A DNA stretch of 64,000 nucleotides from an uncultured Actinomyces sp. (GTDB taxonomy: Bacteria > Actinomycetota > Actinomycetes > Actinomycetales > Actinomycetaceae), in assembly GCA_938014245.1 (NCBI GenBank), contig CALLSD010000005.1:1-64000 (forward strand). The letters run 5' to 3'. Within the stretch, counting starts at the first letter, position 1. Each line of letters starts with the position of its first letter. The position numbers were made by a program, and so were the translations under genes. Below, in pieces: positions 8,429-17,512 of this stretch. Under the pieces are notes generated by a model, which made no database searches, had not been told where the DNA came from, and worked only from the letters and a program-made list of their open reading frames with translations.

Positions 8429-9882
8429 CCTTGCATCCCAATATCCTGCTCTTTCTCACTGATGATCAGGGGCCCTGGGCGCTTCCATGGATCACGCCGG
8501 AACTGCGCATGCCCGCTCTGGAGGACTTCGCCTCGGATGCGTATGTCTTTACGCAGATGCACACGCCGTCTCCAGTGTGTTCTCCGGCGCGCGCGTCGAT
8601 CCTCACCGGAACCATGCCCTCCACTCACGGTGTGCACGATTGGCTCACGGGGACTCGGCATCCGCGCGCACAGGCTGACACCTACCTTGACCACCTCGAT
8701 ACTCTCCCGCAGATTCTTCATCGCTCGGGTTACACCTGTGCGCTGAGCGGCAAGTGGCACCTAGGAGACTCTTGCAAGCCTGCACCGGGATTCTCCTCTT
8801 GGTACGCGCATCGCTACGGGGGTGGCCCGTACATGGGCGCGCCGATTTGGAAAGATGGTCACGAGGCCAAGGAGGAGTTGTACTTTACCGATGCAGTTGG
8901 CGTCCATGCCCTCGAGTTCCTTCGCACGCGAGCGGCCGAGACGAGTGGAAGCAGTGAAAAGAAACCTTTCTTCCTCTTTGCTGCGACAACGGCTCCGCAC
9001 GATCCGTGGGGAGAAGACCAGCATCCCGACGAGCTCCTCGACATTTACGAAGACGAGGACTTCCCTTCGATTCCACGAGAGGAACCCCACCCTTGGGCCG
9101 ATTACCAACGGGTACATCAATTCTCTGATGCCTATCGAGATCCTGTTCCTTCACTTCGTGGCTACTGTGCTGCGCTCAGTGGAGTTGATCGGGTGTTCGG
9201 CGCCCTCGTCGATGAGCTCAAGAAGCAGGGGGAGTGGGAAAACACGATCGTGATCTTCATGTCTGATAACGGTTTCTCTTGTGGGCATCATGGAATCTGG
9301 GGAAAGGGAAACGGTACTTTTCCTCTGAACTTCTGGGATAACTCCGTACGAGTTCCCTTCCTGATTCGAATTCCCGAGGCCGTCGCCGCTTCCGTCGGTA
9401 TTGATCCGCAGCGTGGTCGTGGGTATGCCTCGCCGGTCGAGGAACTAATTTCTAGCCTCAATTTGTTCACGAGCTTGTGCGAATTGGCCGGGGTTGAGTG
9501 CGCTGCCGATGTCCGCCGGGGCCAAGGCACGCTGCTCGACATCCTTCGAGGCAAGTCGGGCAGCGATTCTGTCGCAGTTTTCGATGAATATGGAGCCGCA
9601 CGAATGATCCGACGCGGGATGCTCAAATACGTCTGGCGTGAAGAAGGACCAGAGGAACTGTACGACCTCGAATGCGATCCCGATGAACGATGCAATCTCA
9701 TTGATGATCCGACCTACAGTGGAATTCAATCCGAACTGAGAAACGAACTCGACCATTGGTTTGAGGATCATGAGGATCCGCGATTTTCCGGCGTTGGTTT
9801 GGATGTCACTGGACTTGGTCAGATCATGCCCCTGTGGCGCTCCCGTGAAACGGAGGCATTCGTCCAATTCGGTGAGGAATAG
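8425..9882 (+). CDS. Cys-type sulfatase co-encoded with a sugar importer
   Basis: Hydrolase of 485 residues of the alkaline-phosphatase superfamily that removes sulfate esters. The metal-binding Asp pair is in LTDDQGP (D14, D15). The formylglycine site is C52-S-P-A-R, so activity needs conversion of C52 by a separate maturase (FGE or anSME), which is not in this window. GKWHLG and MSDNGFSCGHHG are further active-site blocks. There is no signal peptide, so the enzyme should be cytosolic and act on sulfated sugars after import. The start overlaps the MalG-like gene as ATGA. The context suggests uptake and desulfation of a host sulfated glycan; the exact sugar cannot be read from sequence. Confidence 0.9.
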   Translation: MTLHPNILLFLTDDQGPWALPWITPELRMPALEDFASDAYVFTQMHTPSPVCSPARASILTGTMPSTHGVHDWLTGTRHPRAQADTYLDHLDTLPQILHRSGYTCALSGKWHLGDSCKPAPGFSSWYAHRYGGGPYMGAPIWKDGHEAKEELYFTDAVGVHALEFLRTRAAETSGSSEKKPFFLFAATTAPHDPWGEDQHPDELLDIYEDEDFPSIPREEPHPWADYQRVHQFSDAYRDPVPSLRGYCAALSGVDRVFGALVDELKKQGEWENTIVIFMSDNGFSCGHHGIWGKGNGTFPLNFWDNSVRVPFLIRIPEAVAASVGIDPQRGRGYASPVEELISSLNLFTSLCELAGVECAADVRRGQGTLLDILRGKSGSDSVAVFDEYGAARMIRRGMLKYVWREEGPEELYDLECDPDERCNLIDDPTYSGIQSELRNELDHWFEDHEDPRFSGVGLDVTGLGQIMPLWRSRETEAFVQFGEE

Positions 9883-9914
9883 AAACACCATTTCGGACAT
9901 TTCCGGCAGGTGAA

Positions 9915-9954
9915 GTGAGCGTGGGTGCGGCGTATGATCCACACCCGCGCTCAC
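9915..9954 (+). terminator. Hairpin downstream of the sulfatase operon
   Basis: A 13-bp stem (9915-9927 with 9942-9954, one G-U pair) around a 14-base loop lies 32 bases after the sulfatase stop. It has no T-run, so termination is only probable. It also sits upstream of the Nudix ribosome site. Confidence 0.4.
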
Positions 9955-9974
9955 TCTACGTTAGGGTTAATAAC

Positions 9975-11009
9975 GTGACACCCAGCCCTCAGCCCATGCC
10001 CCCGATGCGCCTCATTCGCGCAGGCGGCGCCCTCGTGTGGCGATTTCGCGACCCCGCACGACCGATCATTCCCGGGGAAGTGCTGGATGAACGAGACATC
10101 GAAGTCCTGCTGGTTCACCGTCCTCAGTACCACGATTGGTCGTGGCCCAAGGGAAAGATTGAGGGTAAAGAAACTATTCCCGTTGCAGCAGTGCGCGAGG
10201 TCGAGGAAGAAACCGGCCACGTCATCCGCCTCGGTGCGCCACTGACTACCCAGCGCTACCGCCTCGGCTCAGGACAGACCAAGGAAGTGCGCTACTGGGT
10301 GGGAACGCTGATGGAAAGTGACGGGGGAAAGGACGACGGCCTCGTCCACCTGCGCAAGCCCGTCCACCGTGCACCCTCGCGCGAAATCGACCAAACACAG
10401 TGGATGACGACTTCTCGCGCTCACGATCTTCTGACGCGGCGCGGGGACCGGCGCCTGTTGACAGAACTTGTCATGCGAGGCCGCAGCGGCGAACTCGTTA
10501 CAACCGCGCTGGCACTGCTCCCTCATGCGCGCACGGTTTCTGCTCAGCAGTGGGAGGGAGACGAGGAGACTCGGCCCCTGTCGCGTGTTGGCGTGCGAGA
10601 AGCCCTCGAGCTGGTCGATCTGCTCTCGTCTTACGGTGTGCGCCGGGCGATGGCGACCTCGAGTGCGCGGACCCGCCAGACCTTGGGGCCGTGGGCTGCG
10701 CTCGCGGGAGTTGACATCGAGGCGCTCCCTTCGCGCGCCGCTGGAGCGAATTCCCCTTCCTCTGACGAGGCCTTCGCTCGCGCGCTCATTAGTGACAGTG
10801 AACCGCGGGTTCTGTGTGCGCCGCGAAGCATGCTTCCCGGAATATTTGACGTATTCCGACAGTTCACGCCTTCGGGTGTGCGCATGAATTTTCCGCTCGA
10901 TGCCAGAGAACTTTCGGCCTCGGAGATGGTTATTTTGCACACCGTCGTGCATGGGGGACAGGTTCGTGTCCTTGATGTTGAAAGGCATGCGCCCAGGACC
11001 GGAGAGTAG
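9975..11009 (+). CDS. Nudix hydrolase fused to a degenerate histidine-phosphatase domain (MutT1-like)
   Basis: Two-domain protein of about 344 residues, laid out like mycobacterial MutT1, which clears 8-oxo-dGTP or diadenosine polyphosphates. The N-terminal Nudix box is complete: G60, E66 and R74-E-V-E-E-E-T-G81. The C-terminal half (about 165-344) follows the histidine-phosphatase fold (RPLSRVGVREA, then SSARTRQTL). However, the catalytic RH is replaced by PH (P183-H184) and the second catalytic His region reads CAPRSMLP, so phosphatase activity is probably lost. GTG 9975 is preferred because TAGGG lies about eight bases upstream; a GTG at 9915 would lie inside a hairpin. Pyrophosphohydrolase function is well supported, the substrate is not. 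Confidence 0.85.
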   Translation: MTPSPQPMPPMRLIRAGGALVWRFRDPARPIIPGEVLDERDIEVLLVHRPQYHDWSWPKGKIEGKETIPVAAVREVEEETGHVIRLGAPLTTQRYRLGSGQTKEVRYWVGTLMESDGGKDDGLVHLRKPVHRAPSREIDQTQWMTTSRAHDLLTRRGDRRLLTELVMRGRSGELVTTALALLPHARTVSAQQWEGDEETRPLSRVGVREALELVDLLSSYGVRRAMATSSARTRQTLGPWAALAGVDIEALPSRAAGANSPSSDEAFARALISDSEPRVLCAPRSMLPGIFDVFRQFTPSGVRMNFPLDARELSASEMVILHTVVHGGQVRVLDVERHAPRTGE

Positions 11010-11013
11010 CGGT

Positions 11014-11451
11014 CTAATACGCTGAGTCGTGGATTGAACCGCGAAGGGTTTGTTGGCCGTTTGCTGCCGCGAGGCAGACGATCTGTCGGTCGCCGCGCTC
11101 CCACGATTCGCGGCTTGGGGCAAGCCAGAGCAGATCAAGAGCAGAATCCTCAGCAGGGACCCCAACGTAGGAACGGAAAGCCAATTCGCACTCGCGGCGA
11201 GCGTCCGTTTCAAGTTGTGCGGCCTCGGGGAAATTTGCGCCCGCAACCGTTGGTAGCGCGATCACTTCAGCTTGGTGAGGGCGAGAGCAAGAGACGGTTT
11301 CCAGGGAATAGGCGCTTGTCGTTGGAGGAACCTGAACGCAGGCGCCGACCGACAGGCGCATCACTGACGAAAAACCGCACCCGCTCAGTGTGCCTGCCCC
11401 CAAAACACAGGCAAGCACACCGAGACAGATGCGGTTAAAAAAGGACTTCAC
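11014..11451 (-). CDS. Lipoprotein with septum-formation-like domain
   Basis: Small exported protein of about 145 residues. A basic start (KSFFNR), a hydrophobic stretch and the lipobox LSGC indicate a membrane-anchored lipoprotein. The mature part resembles the actinobacterial septum-formation family: VGACVQVP, a conserved cysteine followed by RPHQAEV, then a WERGDRQIVC ending with paired cysteines. The GTG at 11451 is 13 bases after the phosphate transporter stop. A longer frame reaching 11514 would overlap that gene and bury the signal peptide, so it is not used. It is the last gene of the DUF47-PiT operon. Its role is unknown; the link to septation is only by family name. Confidence 0.65.
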   Translation of the reverse strand: MKSFFNRICLGVLACVLGAGTLSGCGFSSVMRLSVGACVQVPPTTSAYSLETVSCSRPHQAEVIALPTVAGANFPEAAQLETDARRECELAFRSYVGVPAEDSALDLLWLAPSRESWERGDRQIVCLAAANGQQTLRGSIHDSAY

Positions 11452-11464
11452 TCGATCGAGGGTA

Positions 11465-12526
11465 CTAGACGCCAACGATGAGTGCGCAGATCCAGTAGAC
11501 GATTCCAGACACAACAGCAGCTGCTGGCAAGGTCAGGAACCATGCCGTCACGATCGAACCTGCAACACCCCAGCGCACGGCGGAGAACCGTTTCGTACAT
11601 CCCACACCCATAATCGACGTCGATACGACCTGCGTCGTTGAAATCGGGGCGTGGACAACGTAGGAGCACAGGTAGAGGATCGATGAGGAGACCGCTTCTG
11701 AGACAAAGCCTCGTGCGGGGTCAAGATCGATGATCTTTCGGCCGATGGTACGCATGATGCGTCCGCCGCCAGCCATTGTCCCCAAAGAAATTGCCAAGGC
11801 TCCGGAAATCTTGACCCACAGGGGGACCGTCATGTCTCCGGTTACCGGATCGTAGATCTGGTGTGTTTCTCCGTAGCCGCCGGCAAGAAGAGCCATGACG
11901 ATAATGCCCATGGTCTTCTGCGCGTCTTGGATACCATGTCCCAGCGCCATAGCCGCAGAGGAAAAACGCTGGGCAGCGCGGAAGCGACGCATGGTGCGGT
12001 GGTATTGAGCATTGCGCAAAAGGAAGAGAACGACACGCATGACGATGTAGCCGATAACGAAACCGATGATTGGTGAGGCAAACATCGGAATGATGACGGA
12101 CTTAACGATTCCCCACCAGTACACGGCTGTGCCGCTCATCAAACCTGCACCAACCATGCCACCGATAAGTGCGTGAGAGGATGAGGAGGGCAGACCAAAC
12201 CACCATGTAATGAGGTTCCAAATACACGCGCCTAGGAGGGCTGCAAGGATGATGACCAGACCCTTTTGCTGCATTTCCAACTGAGTGGATTCAGCGTATG
12301 GGCTGATGGAGATGATTCCCTCGCCGATTGTCTTCGCGACTGCGGTCCCCATCATCGCGCCGAGAATGTTCATGACTGCTGCCATAAGCAAGGCGGCGCG
12401 AGGCGTCCAGGCTTTTGTGGAAACCGAAGTGGCGATCGCGTTCGCTGCGTCGTGGAAGCCGTTGGTGTAGCTGAAAAACAGAGCAACGGCGATGACGACG
12501 CAAACCAGGATCAGGTTAAGATCCAC
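11465..12526 (-). CDS. PiT-family inorganic phosphate transporter
   Basis: Integral membrane protein of 353 residues that imports (metal-)phosphate with cations. The two PiT signatures are present: the N-terminal FSYTNGFHDAANAIATSV block, and a second half containing GHGIQDAQKTMGII. About ten hydrophobic helices surround them. It begins three bases after the stop of a DUF47 protein, the usual partner and regulator of PiT carriers, so the two form a phosphate-uptake unit. A small lipoprotein gene follows 13 bases downstream. Confidence 0.92.
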   Translation of the reverse strand: MDLNLILVCVVIAVALFFSYTNGFHDAANAIATSVSTKAWTPRAALLMAAVMNILGAMMGTAVAKTIGEGIISISPYAESTQLEMQQKGLVIILAALLGACIWNLITWWFGLPSSSSHALIGGMVGAGLMSGTAVYWWGIVKSVIIPMFASPIIGFVIGYIVMRVVLFLLRNAQYHRTMRRFRAAQRFSSAAMALGHGIQDAQKTMGIIVMALLAGGYGETHQIYDPVTGDMTVPLWVKISGALAISLGTMAGGGRIMRTIGRKIIDLDPARGFVSEAVSSSILYLCSYVVHAPISTTQVVSTSIMGVGCTKRFSAVRWGVAGSIVTAWFLTLPAAAVVSGIVYWICALIVGV

Positions 12527-12529
12527 GAC

Positions 12530-13162
12530 TCAGGATTCCTTCAGTGCGAGGGATTCGATGACATTCGCCAGGTGCTCGAAAGCATCGGCGCAGGCTTCCA
12601 AGCTCTCGACAACATCCTTGAGCTTGATGATCGTGATGGGGTCGAGACCAGAGTCAAAAAGAGTCGTCAGGGCACGGCGGTAGGTGAGGTCGCCTTCGTT
12701 TTCGAGGCGGTTGATCTCGATCCAGTAATCACGCATGTCGACAGGGGACTTCAGTGCCGGCATGTTTTGCGCGGTCAGCTCCGCGCAGTGGGTGAGAACC
12801 GCGATCTGCGACTTGAGGAGGGTCAGGATCTCCTCGGGAATGTTAGTAATGCCGTACAGGACCAAGAGGTCACCGGCCTCGTCGATGAAGTCCATGCAAT
12901 CATCGAGGTGAGCAGCCAGGGACTGAAGATCCTCGCGGTCAAAGGGGGTAATAAAGGACGAATTAATGCGCTGGAAGATCTCGTGATTGAGTTCATCGCA
13001 TTGGTGTTCAACGCCGTGAAGCTGATCGCGAAGTGCGACTCGTTCTTCGGGGGAAGCAGCGTAGATTTGAGCAAGAATTTCAACGCCCTCAACGAGCTTG
13101 TCTGCTTGCTGGGTGAAGAATTCAAAGAAATTTGGGCCCTGCGTTCTGTTGCGGATCCCCAT
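12530..13162 (-). CDS. DUF47/PhoU-like phosphate transport regulator
   Basis: Cytosolic, mostly helical protein of 210 residues of the DUF47 (PhoU-related) family, which pairs with PiT transporters and is thought to adjust their activity. Visible features are FFEFFTQQADKLVEGVEIL at the start, SSFITPFDREDLQSLAAHLDD in the middle and KLKDVVESLEACADAFEHL near the end, the usual DUF47 order. ATG 13162 has GGAGGAAC upstream; the longer frame to 13216 lacks a ribosome site. It is the first gene of the phosphate operon, transcribed away from pckG. Confidence 0.9.
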   Translation of the reverse strand: MGIRNRTQGPNFFEFFTQQADKLVEGVEILAQIYAASPEERVALRDQLHGVEHQCDELNHEIFQRINSSFITPFDREDLQSLAAHLDDCMDFIDEAGDLLVLYGITNIPEEILTLLKSQIAVLTHCAELTAQNMPALKSPVDMRDYWIEINRLENEGDLTYRRALTTLFDSGLDPITIIKLKDVVESLEACADAFEHLANVIESLALKES

Positions 13163-13465
13163 AATGTTCCTCCGATTGTGTTGAGATTGCCTCAAGGCAA
13201 TCGTCATCCATGACACACTGCATATTCAAGTTCACTGAGGCAGGAACTTCTTGCTGAGTAGTGTGTCTATTGCCACATTATGCCCGAAAGTTCGGATCTC
13301 TCGGGAAAAGTGGGGCATTCCGTCGCCGAAGTTGACGCATTTGTCAGAATTTTCAGCCCAAAAGGGACCTATCGCCCGCGCAAATGCCGGTGTGGTGAGA
13401 GATGATTAGAGCGTAGATCGGGGCGTGACCGCGCCCCAGAATCACCGAGTGCCTCAGGAGGCAAA
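13163..13465. promoter_or_regulatory. Divergent promoter region between DUF47 and pckG
   Basis: These 303 bases hold no convincing gene and must contain the promoters for the phosphate operon (leftward) and pckG (rightward). The GGAGG ribosome site of pckG is at the right edge. A small dyad, TGAC-N6-GTCA (13333-13346), could be an operator, but I cannot assign a regulator. Confidence 0.45.
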
Positions 13466-15304
13466 ATGTCCGTGACCGAACAGGATGTGCGTGCAGCCGC
13501 TCCGGCAAACGCTCCCGAAGATGTCATCAAGTGGGTTGCTGAAATTGCAGCGCTGACCACCCCTGATCGTGTGGAGTTCGCTGACGGCTCCCAGGAAGAG
13601 TGGGATCGCCTCACTTCTCAGATGGTTGAGAGCGGCATGTTCACCAAGCTGAACGAAGAGAAGCGCCCCAACTGCTTCCTCGCCCGTTCCAAGCCCTCTG
13701 ACGTTGCGCGTGTTGAGTCTCGTACCTTCATCTGCTGTGAGAAGGAAGAAGACGCAGGCCCGACCAACCACTGGGCCGACCCCAAGGAAATGAAGGCCAC
13801 CCTGCACGAGAAGTTCACGGGTGCCATGAAGGGCCGCACCATGTACGTGGTTCCCTTCTCCATGGGTCCTCTGGGTGGCCCCATCTCCCAGCTCGGCGTT
13901 GAGATCACCGACTCTCCCTACGTTGTTGTCAACATGCGCATCATGACCCGTATGGGTGCGGCTGCCATGGACCTCATCAATGAGGGCCGCGTGTGGGTTC
14001 CCGCCGTTCACTCCGTCGGCGCTCCGCTGGAGCCCGGTCAGGAAGATTCCAGCTGGCCCTGCAACGACGAGAAGTACATCACCCACTTCCCCGAGACCAA
14101 CGAGATTTGGTCCTTCGGTTCGGGCTACGGCGGCAACGCACTGCTCGGCAAGAAGTGCTTCGCTCTGCGTATCGCTTCGACCATGGCACGCCGCGACGGC
14201 TGGATGGCTGAGCACATGCTTGTCCTGCGTCTGACCCGTGAGTCCACCGGTCAGCAGTTCCACGTCACCGCTGCATTCCCCAGCGCCTGTGGCAAGACCA
14301 ACCTCGCCATGCTCCAGCCCACCATCCCCGGCTACAAGGTCGAGACCGTGGGTGACGACATCGCTTGGATGCGTCCGGGCACCGATGGCCGTCTGCGCGC
14401 CATCAACCCCGAGGCAGGCTTCTTCGGTGTTGCACCGGGAACCTCCTACCAGACCAACCCCATGGCAATGGAGACCGCAAAGGCCAACTCCATCTTCACC
14501 AACGTTGCACTGACCGACGATGGCGATGTGTGGTGGGAAGGCATCGACGGTGACGTGCCGGCACACCTGATCGACTGGCACGGCAACGACTGGACCCCCG
14601 AGTCCGGCGAAAAGGCTGCTCACCCGAACAGCCGCTTTACCGTTCCCGCCTCGCAGTGCCCCATCATCTGCCCCGACTGGGAAGCACCCGAGGGCGTCGC
14701 CATTGACGCGATCCTCTTCGGCGGCCGCCGCGCAACCAACGTTCCGCTGGTTGCCGAGCAGTACGAGCCCGCACACGGCGTGTTCATCGGTGCTTCCGTT
14801 GCATCCGAGGTCACCGCTGCTGCAACCGACGTCAAGGCCGGTTCGCTGCGTCACGACCCCTTCGCCATGCTGCCCTTCTGTGGCTACAACATGGCCGACT
14901 ACTGGGGCCACTGGCTCGAGATGCAGGACAAGTTGGGCGAGAACTTCCCCAAGGTCTACCAGGTCAACTGGTTCCGTAAGGACGAAGACGGCAACTTCAT
15001 GTGGCCCGGATACGGCGATAACTCCCGTGTTCTGGACTGGATCGTCCGCCGTGCAGCTGGCGAGGTTGAGGCAATCGACGGCGTCACCGGCCGCTACCCG
15101 CACTTCGAGGACTTCAACCTCGATGGTCTGGACATCGACCAGGCCAAGTGGGACAAGCTCTTCGAGATTTGCCCCGACGCATGGGCAGCCGAAATGGACG
15201 ACACCGAGGAATACTTCTCGCAGTTTGGTGACAAGCTCCCGGCAGCTATCACCGAGCAGCTCGCGAAGTTCCGCGCGCGTATCGCTGCTGCAAAGCAGGC
15301 CTGA
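13466..15304 (+). CDS. pckG: Phosphoenolpyruvate carboxykinase (GTP)
   Basis: Cytosolic enzyme of 612 residues that interconverts oxaloacetate plus GTP and phosphoenolpyruvate plus CO2 plus GDP, the first gluconeogenic step or an anaplerotic one. Length and motifs match GTP-dependent PEPCK. The kinase-1 loop ACGKTN contains the reactive cysteine at about residue 275, followed by a VGDDIAWM metal-binding segment and FGGRRATNVPLV. ATG 13466 has AGGAGG seven bases upstream. The gene is monocistronic, with a strong hairpin terminator directly after it. Codon use is strongly biased, as expected of a highly expressed gene. Confidence 0.97.
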   Translation: MSVTEQDVRAAAPANAPEDVIKWVAEIAALTTPDRVEFADGSQEEWDRLTSQMVESGMFTKLNEEKRPNCFLARSKPSDVARVESRTFICCEKEEDAGPTNHWADPKEMKATLHEKFTGAMKGRTMYVVPFSMGPLGGPISQLGVEITDSPYVVVNMRIMTRMGAAAMDLINEGRVWVPAVHSVGAPLEPGQEDSSWPCNDEKYITHFPETNEIWSFGSGYGGNALLGKKCFALRIASTMARRDGWMAEHMLVLRLTRESTGQQFHVTAAFPSACGKTNLAMLQPTIPGYKVETVGDDIAWMRPGTDGRLRAINPEAGFFGVAPGTSYQTNPMAMETAKANSIFTNVALTDDGDVWWEGIDGDVPAHLIDWHGNDWTPESGEKAAHPNSRFTVPASQCPIICPDWEAPEGVAIDAILFGGRRATNVPLVAEQYEPAHGVFIGASVASEVTAAATDVKAGSLRHDPFAMLPFCGYNMADYWGHWLEMQDKLGENFPKVYQVNWFRKDEDGNFMWPGYGDNSRVLDWIVRRAAGEVEAIDGVTGRYPHFEDFNLDGLDIDQAKWDKLFEICPDAWAAEMDDTEEYFSQFGDKLPAAITEQLAKFRARIAAAKQA

Positions 15305-15323
15305 TAGCGTTTAGCTAGCGTCA

Positions 15324-15367
15324 AGGCGGGTGGTTCCCCGAGAGGGGAGCCACCCGCCTGTGTTTTA
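15324..15367 (+). terminator. Rho-independent terminator of pckG
   Basis: A GC-rich inverted repeat (AGGCGGGTGG...CCACCCGCCT, 15324-15359) with a short loop is followed by TGTGTTTT. It starts 20 bases after the pckG stop. Confidence 0.85.
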
Positions 15368-15419
15368 ATCGCGTCTATGTCTTAGAGTAGAAAAGGCTTC
15401 TTATAGGAAAGGATGGGGT

Positions 15420-17438
15420 GTGGTCGCCAAACAGTGGAAGTTCATCAACGGCTTCGAATGGGCCGTAATGGACCCGGTTGTTGAAAAGCCGGGAGAACTG
15501 TGGATGTGCCTGACCCTTGCCTATGGGACTCTTGACGTGAAGCCTGAGGAAATGGGCGCCCTTCACGTCCTCATGGAGTCCATTCGAACCGAACTTCAAC
15601 GCCCCGTCGAATACGCACCCGGAAAATTCGACGTTGCTCAAGTTGAGTGCCTGACCTACTTTTCAGAGATCGATATCCGCGTCCACGGGCCGCGTGAGAT
15701 CGTCCGTCAGGCATGGCTGCGTCTTCCCGCGTGCTTTGACCATCCAGAGCTTTTGCTCCCCGTTTCAGGACGAGCATCCGCCACGTCGATGTGGACAGCC
15801 GACGTGGCGAACAGAATGGGGATCAATGAAGCCTTGCTCTCCGTTTTCCGCAGCGATACCGCCACTTTCGAGGCCGATCGCTACTTTGCATCAGCATGTC
15901 ACCTTGCGCGGAGAATCTCCCCCTTCGAGGGGCGTTATCCCTGTGTTCTTGTCACGACAGAACCCGATTTCCTTGGTCTCGGCTTTGACCGCGAACCCGA
16001 TTCCTTGGATCTTGACGATCTCCTCGCCGTGGACGAAGGGACTCCACGAGACCAATACATCCGTGGCAGTCAATGGCAATGTGGGTTGAATTATCTCTTC
16101 TCCTTTGCGGTTCCCCTCACGCGTGCGGGTCTTGTCGCCCGCTGGGCAATTGCGATGGATGCAACGAATATCCTGCGCTCACTGGATCCCAAATACTCGG
16201 ATTTCAAGGTGACGACGGATGCCTACTCGATCGCCCCTGATCTTATTGCGATGATCCGTTTCGACGACTTGGATTCTTTCGAGGACGCGCGCCGTTTCCT
16301 CGATGTCTACTTCGACCCGGATCGTGACTTCACCGTCAACCTTCAACAGGTCATTAATCGTCATAAAGACGATGAAAACCTGGAGGTTTCCCAGCACCTG
16401 CACCGCATTAACGACGATAGTATTCCAACGCGTGACGAGGTCCTCGCACTTATCAACAAAGTAGCGGCACGTGCCCACATCGCGGCAGATGTCGCCTCGC
16501 CCGAACTGCTTGAACGCTTCCCGCTACTGACCGCACCGAAGAGCACCTACGATCGCTTCGCAACCACTCATTGCGTGCCCGAGCCGGTGGAAGCGCTTCC
16601 CTTCCCCTCCACCGAGGGCACAGATCTCCTCTCAAGCGTCCCCGCGAGCCTCAGCGGCTATGCTCTTGCCCTTCCACATCACCTGATGGTCTCTCCTGAG
16701 CGTGTGGTTGCCCAGTGGCATGACGCCTCCCAAGAACGCACCACCTCCCCAGTCGTGCGGCGAATTGAGATCAGGGTTTCAGACGTTACGTGTCTGCTTC
16801 GCTCAGGAAAGGCCACGGTCCTCATCGATAGTGATGGAAGCTTCCTCCCGATCTATCCCGAGGCCTACATTTCCCCCGAATCCGTGGTGCTCTTGGAGTC
16901 TCTCATTCGAGACCTGTCGTCCAGGGTTCCAGTCGTCACGATCGAGCCGCTCTTTGATGAGGAAATCGCTCTGGTTGATCGCTTCACTCGCGAGGGTCCC
17001 AGTGCCCTTCAAGAGGGAACAATTCAACCCCTTCCCAACTATCTTTCTCATCTCGACCTCCCTGCGCCCAGCGCTGTGCCCGAGAAACCCCGTCAACGAG
17101 GCCGCGCGGGAACTCGCCTGCCGAGGCCCACCCAAGCGGGATCGGCCTTGGCAGGGAATAGGCGTGCGCGATGGAAACGGCGACGACGCATGCGCCTGAC
17201 GAACAATGATGTGGATCTCTCGCCCCACGGTTCCACTGTGCGGAACGCAAAAAGCAAGAGGTGGGTTGTCTGGCTCATCATTGCGCTGATATTCGGTATT
17301 TGGCGCTCTTATATCCATTCGAGTCCAAAACAAACGAATATCCCACATGTCACGCCGTTTCCAACGATCTCGGTAACGGTTCCGACCTTCTCAATTTCGC
17401 CGTTCACGCTTCCAACGCCCACTCAGACCGGGCAGTGA
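15420..17438 (+). CDS. Membrane-anchored protein resembling a catalytically dead M16 peptidase
   Basis: Protein of 672 residues with one membrane helix near residues 620-638 (VVWLIIALIFGIW), preceded by a basic Arg/Lys stretch and followed by a short Pro/Thr-rich tail. The large N-terminal part is therefore probably cytoplasmic. Its first 420 residues follow the layout of M16 (insulinase-type) peptidase halves, but no HxxEH or HxxDH zinc motif is present. This family call is my inference; a lineage-specific fold is the alternative. GTG 15420 has AGGAAAGGA upstream. The MoxR gene follows after 74 bases, so it is probably the first gene of the MoxR/VWA cluster. Confidence 0.6.
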   Translation: MVAKQWKFINGFEWAVMDPVVEKPGELWMCLTLAYGTLDVKPEEMGALHVLMESIRTELQRPVEYAPGKFDVAQVECLTYFSEIDIRVHGPREIVRQAWLRLPACFDHPELLLPVSGRASATSMWTADVANRMGINEALLSVFRSDTATFEADRYFASACHLARRISPFEGRYPCVLVTTEPDFLGLGFDREPDSLDLDDLLAVDEGTPRDQYIRGSQWQCGLNYLFSFAVPLTRAGLVARWAIAMDATNILRSLDPKYSDFKVTTDAYSIAPDLIAMIRFDDLDSFEDARRFLDVYFDPDRDFTVNLQQVINRHKDDENLEVSQHLHRINDDSIPTRDEVLALINKVAARAHIAADVASPELLERFPLLTAPKSTYDRFATTHCVPEPVEALPFPSTEGTDLLSSVPASLSGYALALPHHLMVSPERVVAQWHDASQERTTSPVVRRIEIRVSDVTCLLRSGKATVLIDSDGSFLPIYPEAYISPESVVLLESLIRDLSSRVPVVTIEPLFDEEIALVDRFTREGPSALQEGTIQPLPNYLSHLDLPAPSAVPEKPRQRGRAGTRLPRPTQAGSALAGNRRARWKRRRRMRLTNNDVDLSPHGSTVRNAKSKRWVVWLIIALIFGIWRSYIHSSPKQTNIPHVTPFPTISVTVPTFSISPFTLPTPTQTGQ

Positions 17439-17512
17439 AGTCGCGAGTCGGAACGAGCTGCTGAAAACCAGTAAGATATTGGTAATTATTCAATCACCCG
17501 GGAGTTTCCTGA

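Noticed and set aside
13454..15103. 549-codon open frame opposite pckG
   Set aside because: It is an antisense shadow created by strong codon bias in pckG. The product is a monotonous Gly/Val/His/Leu string with no family likeness.
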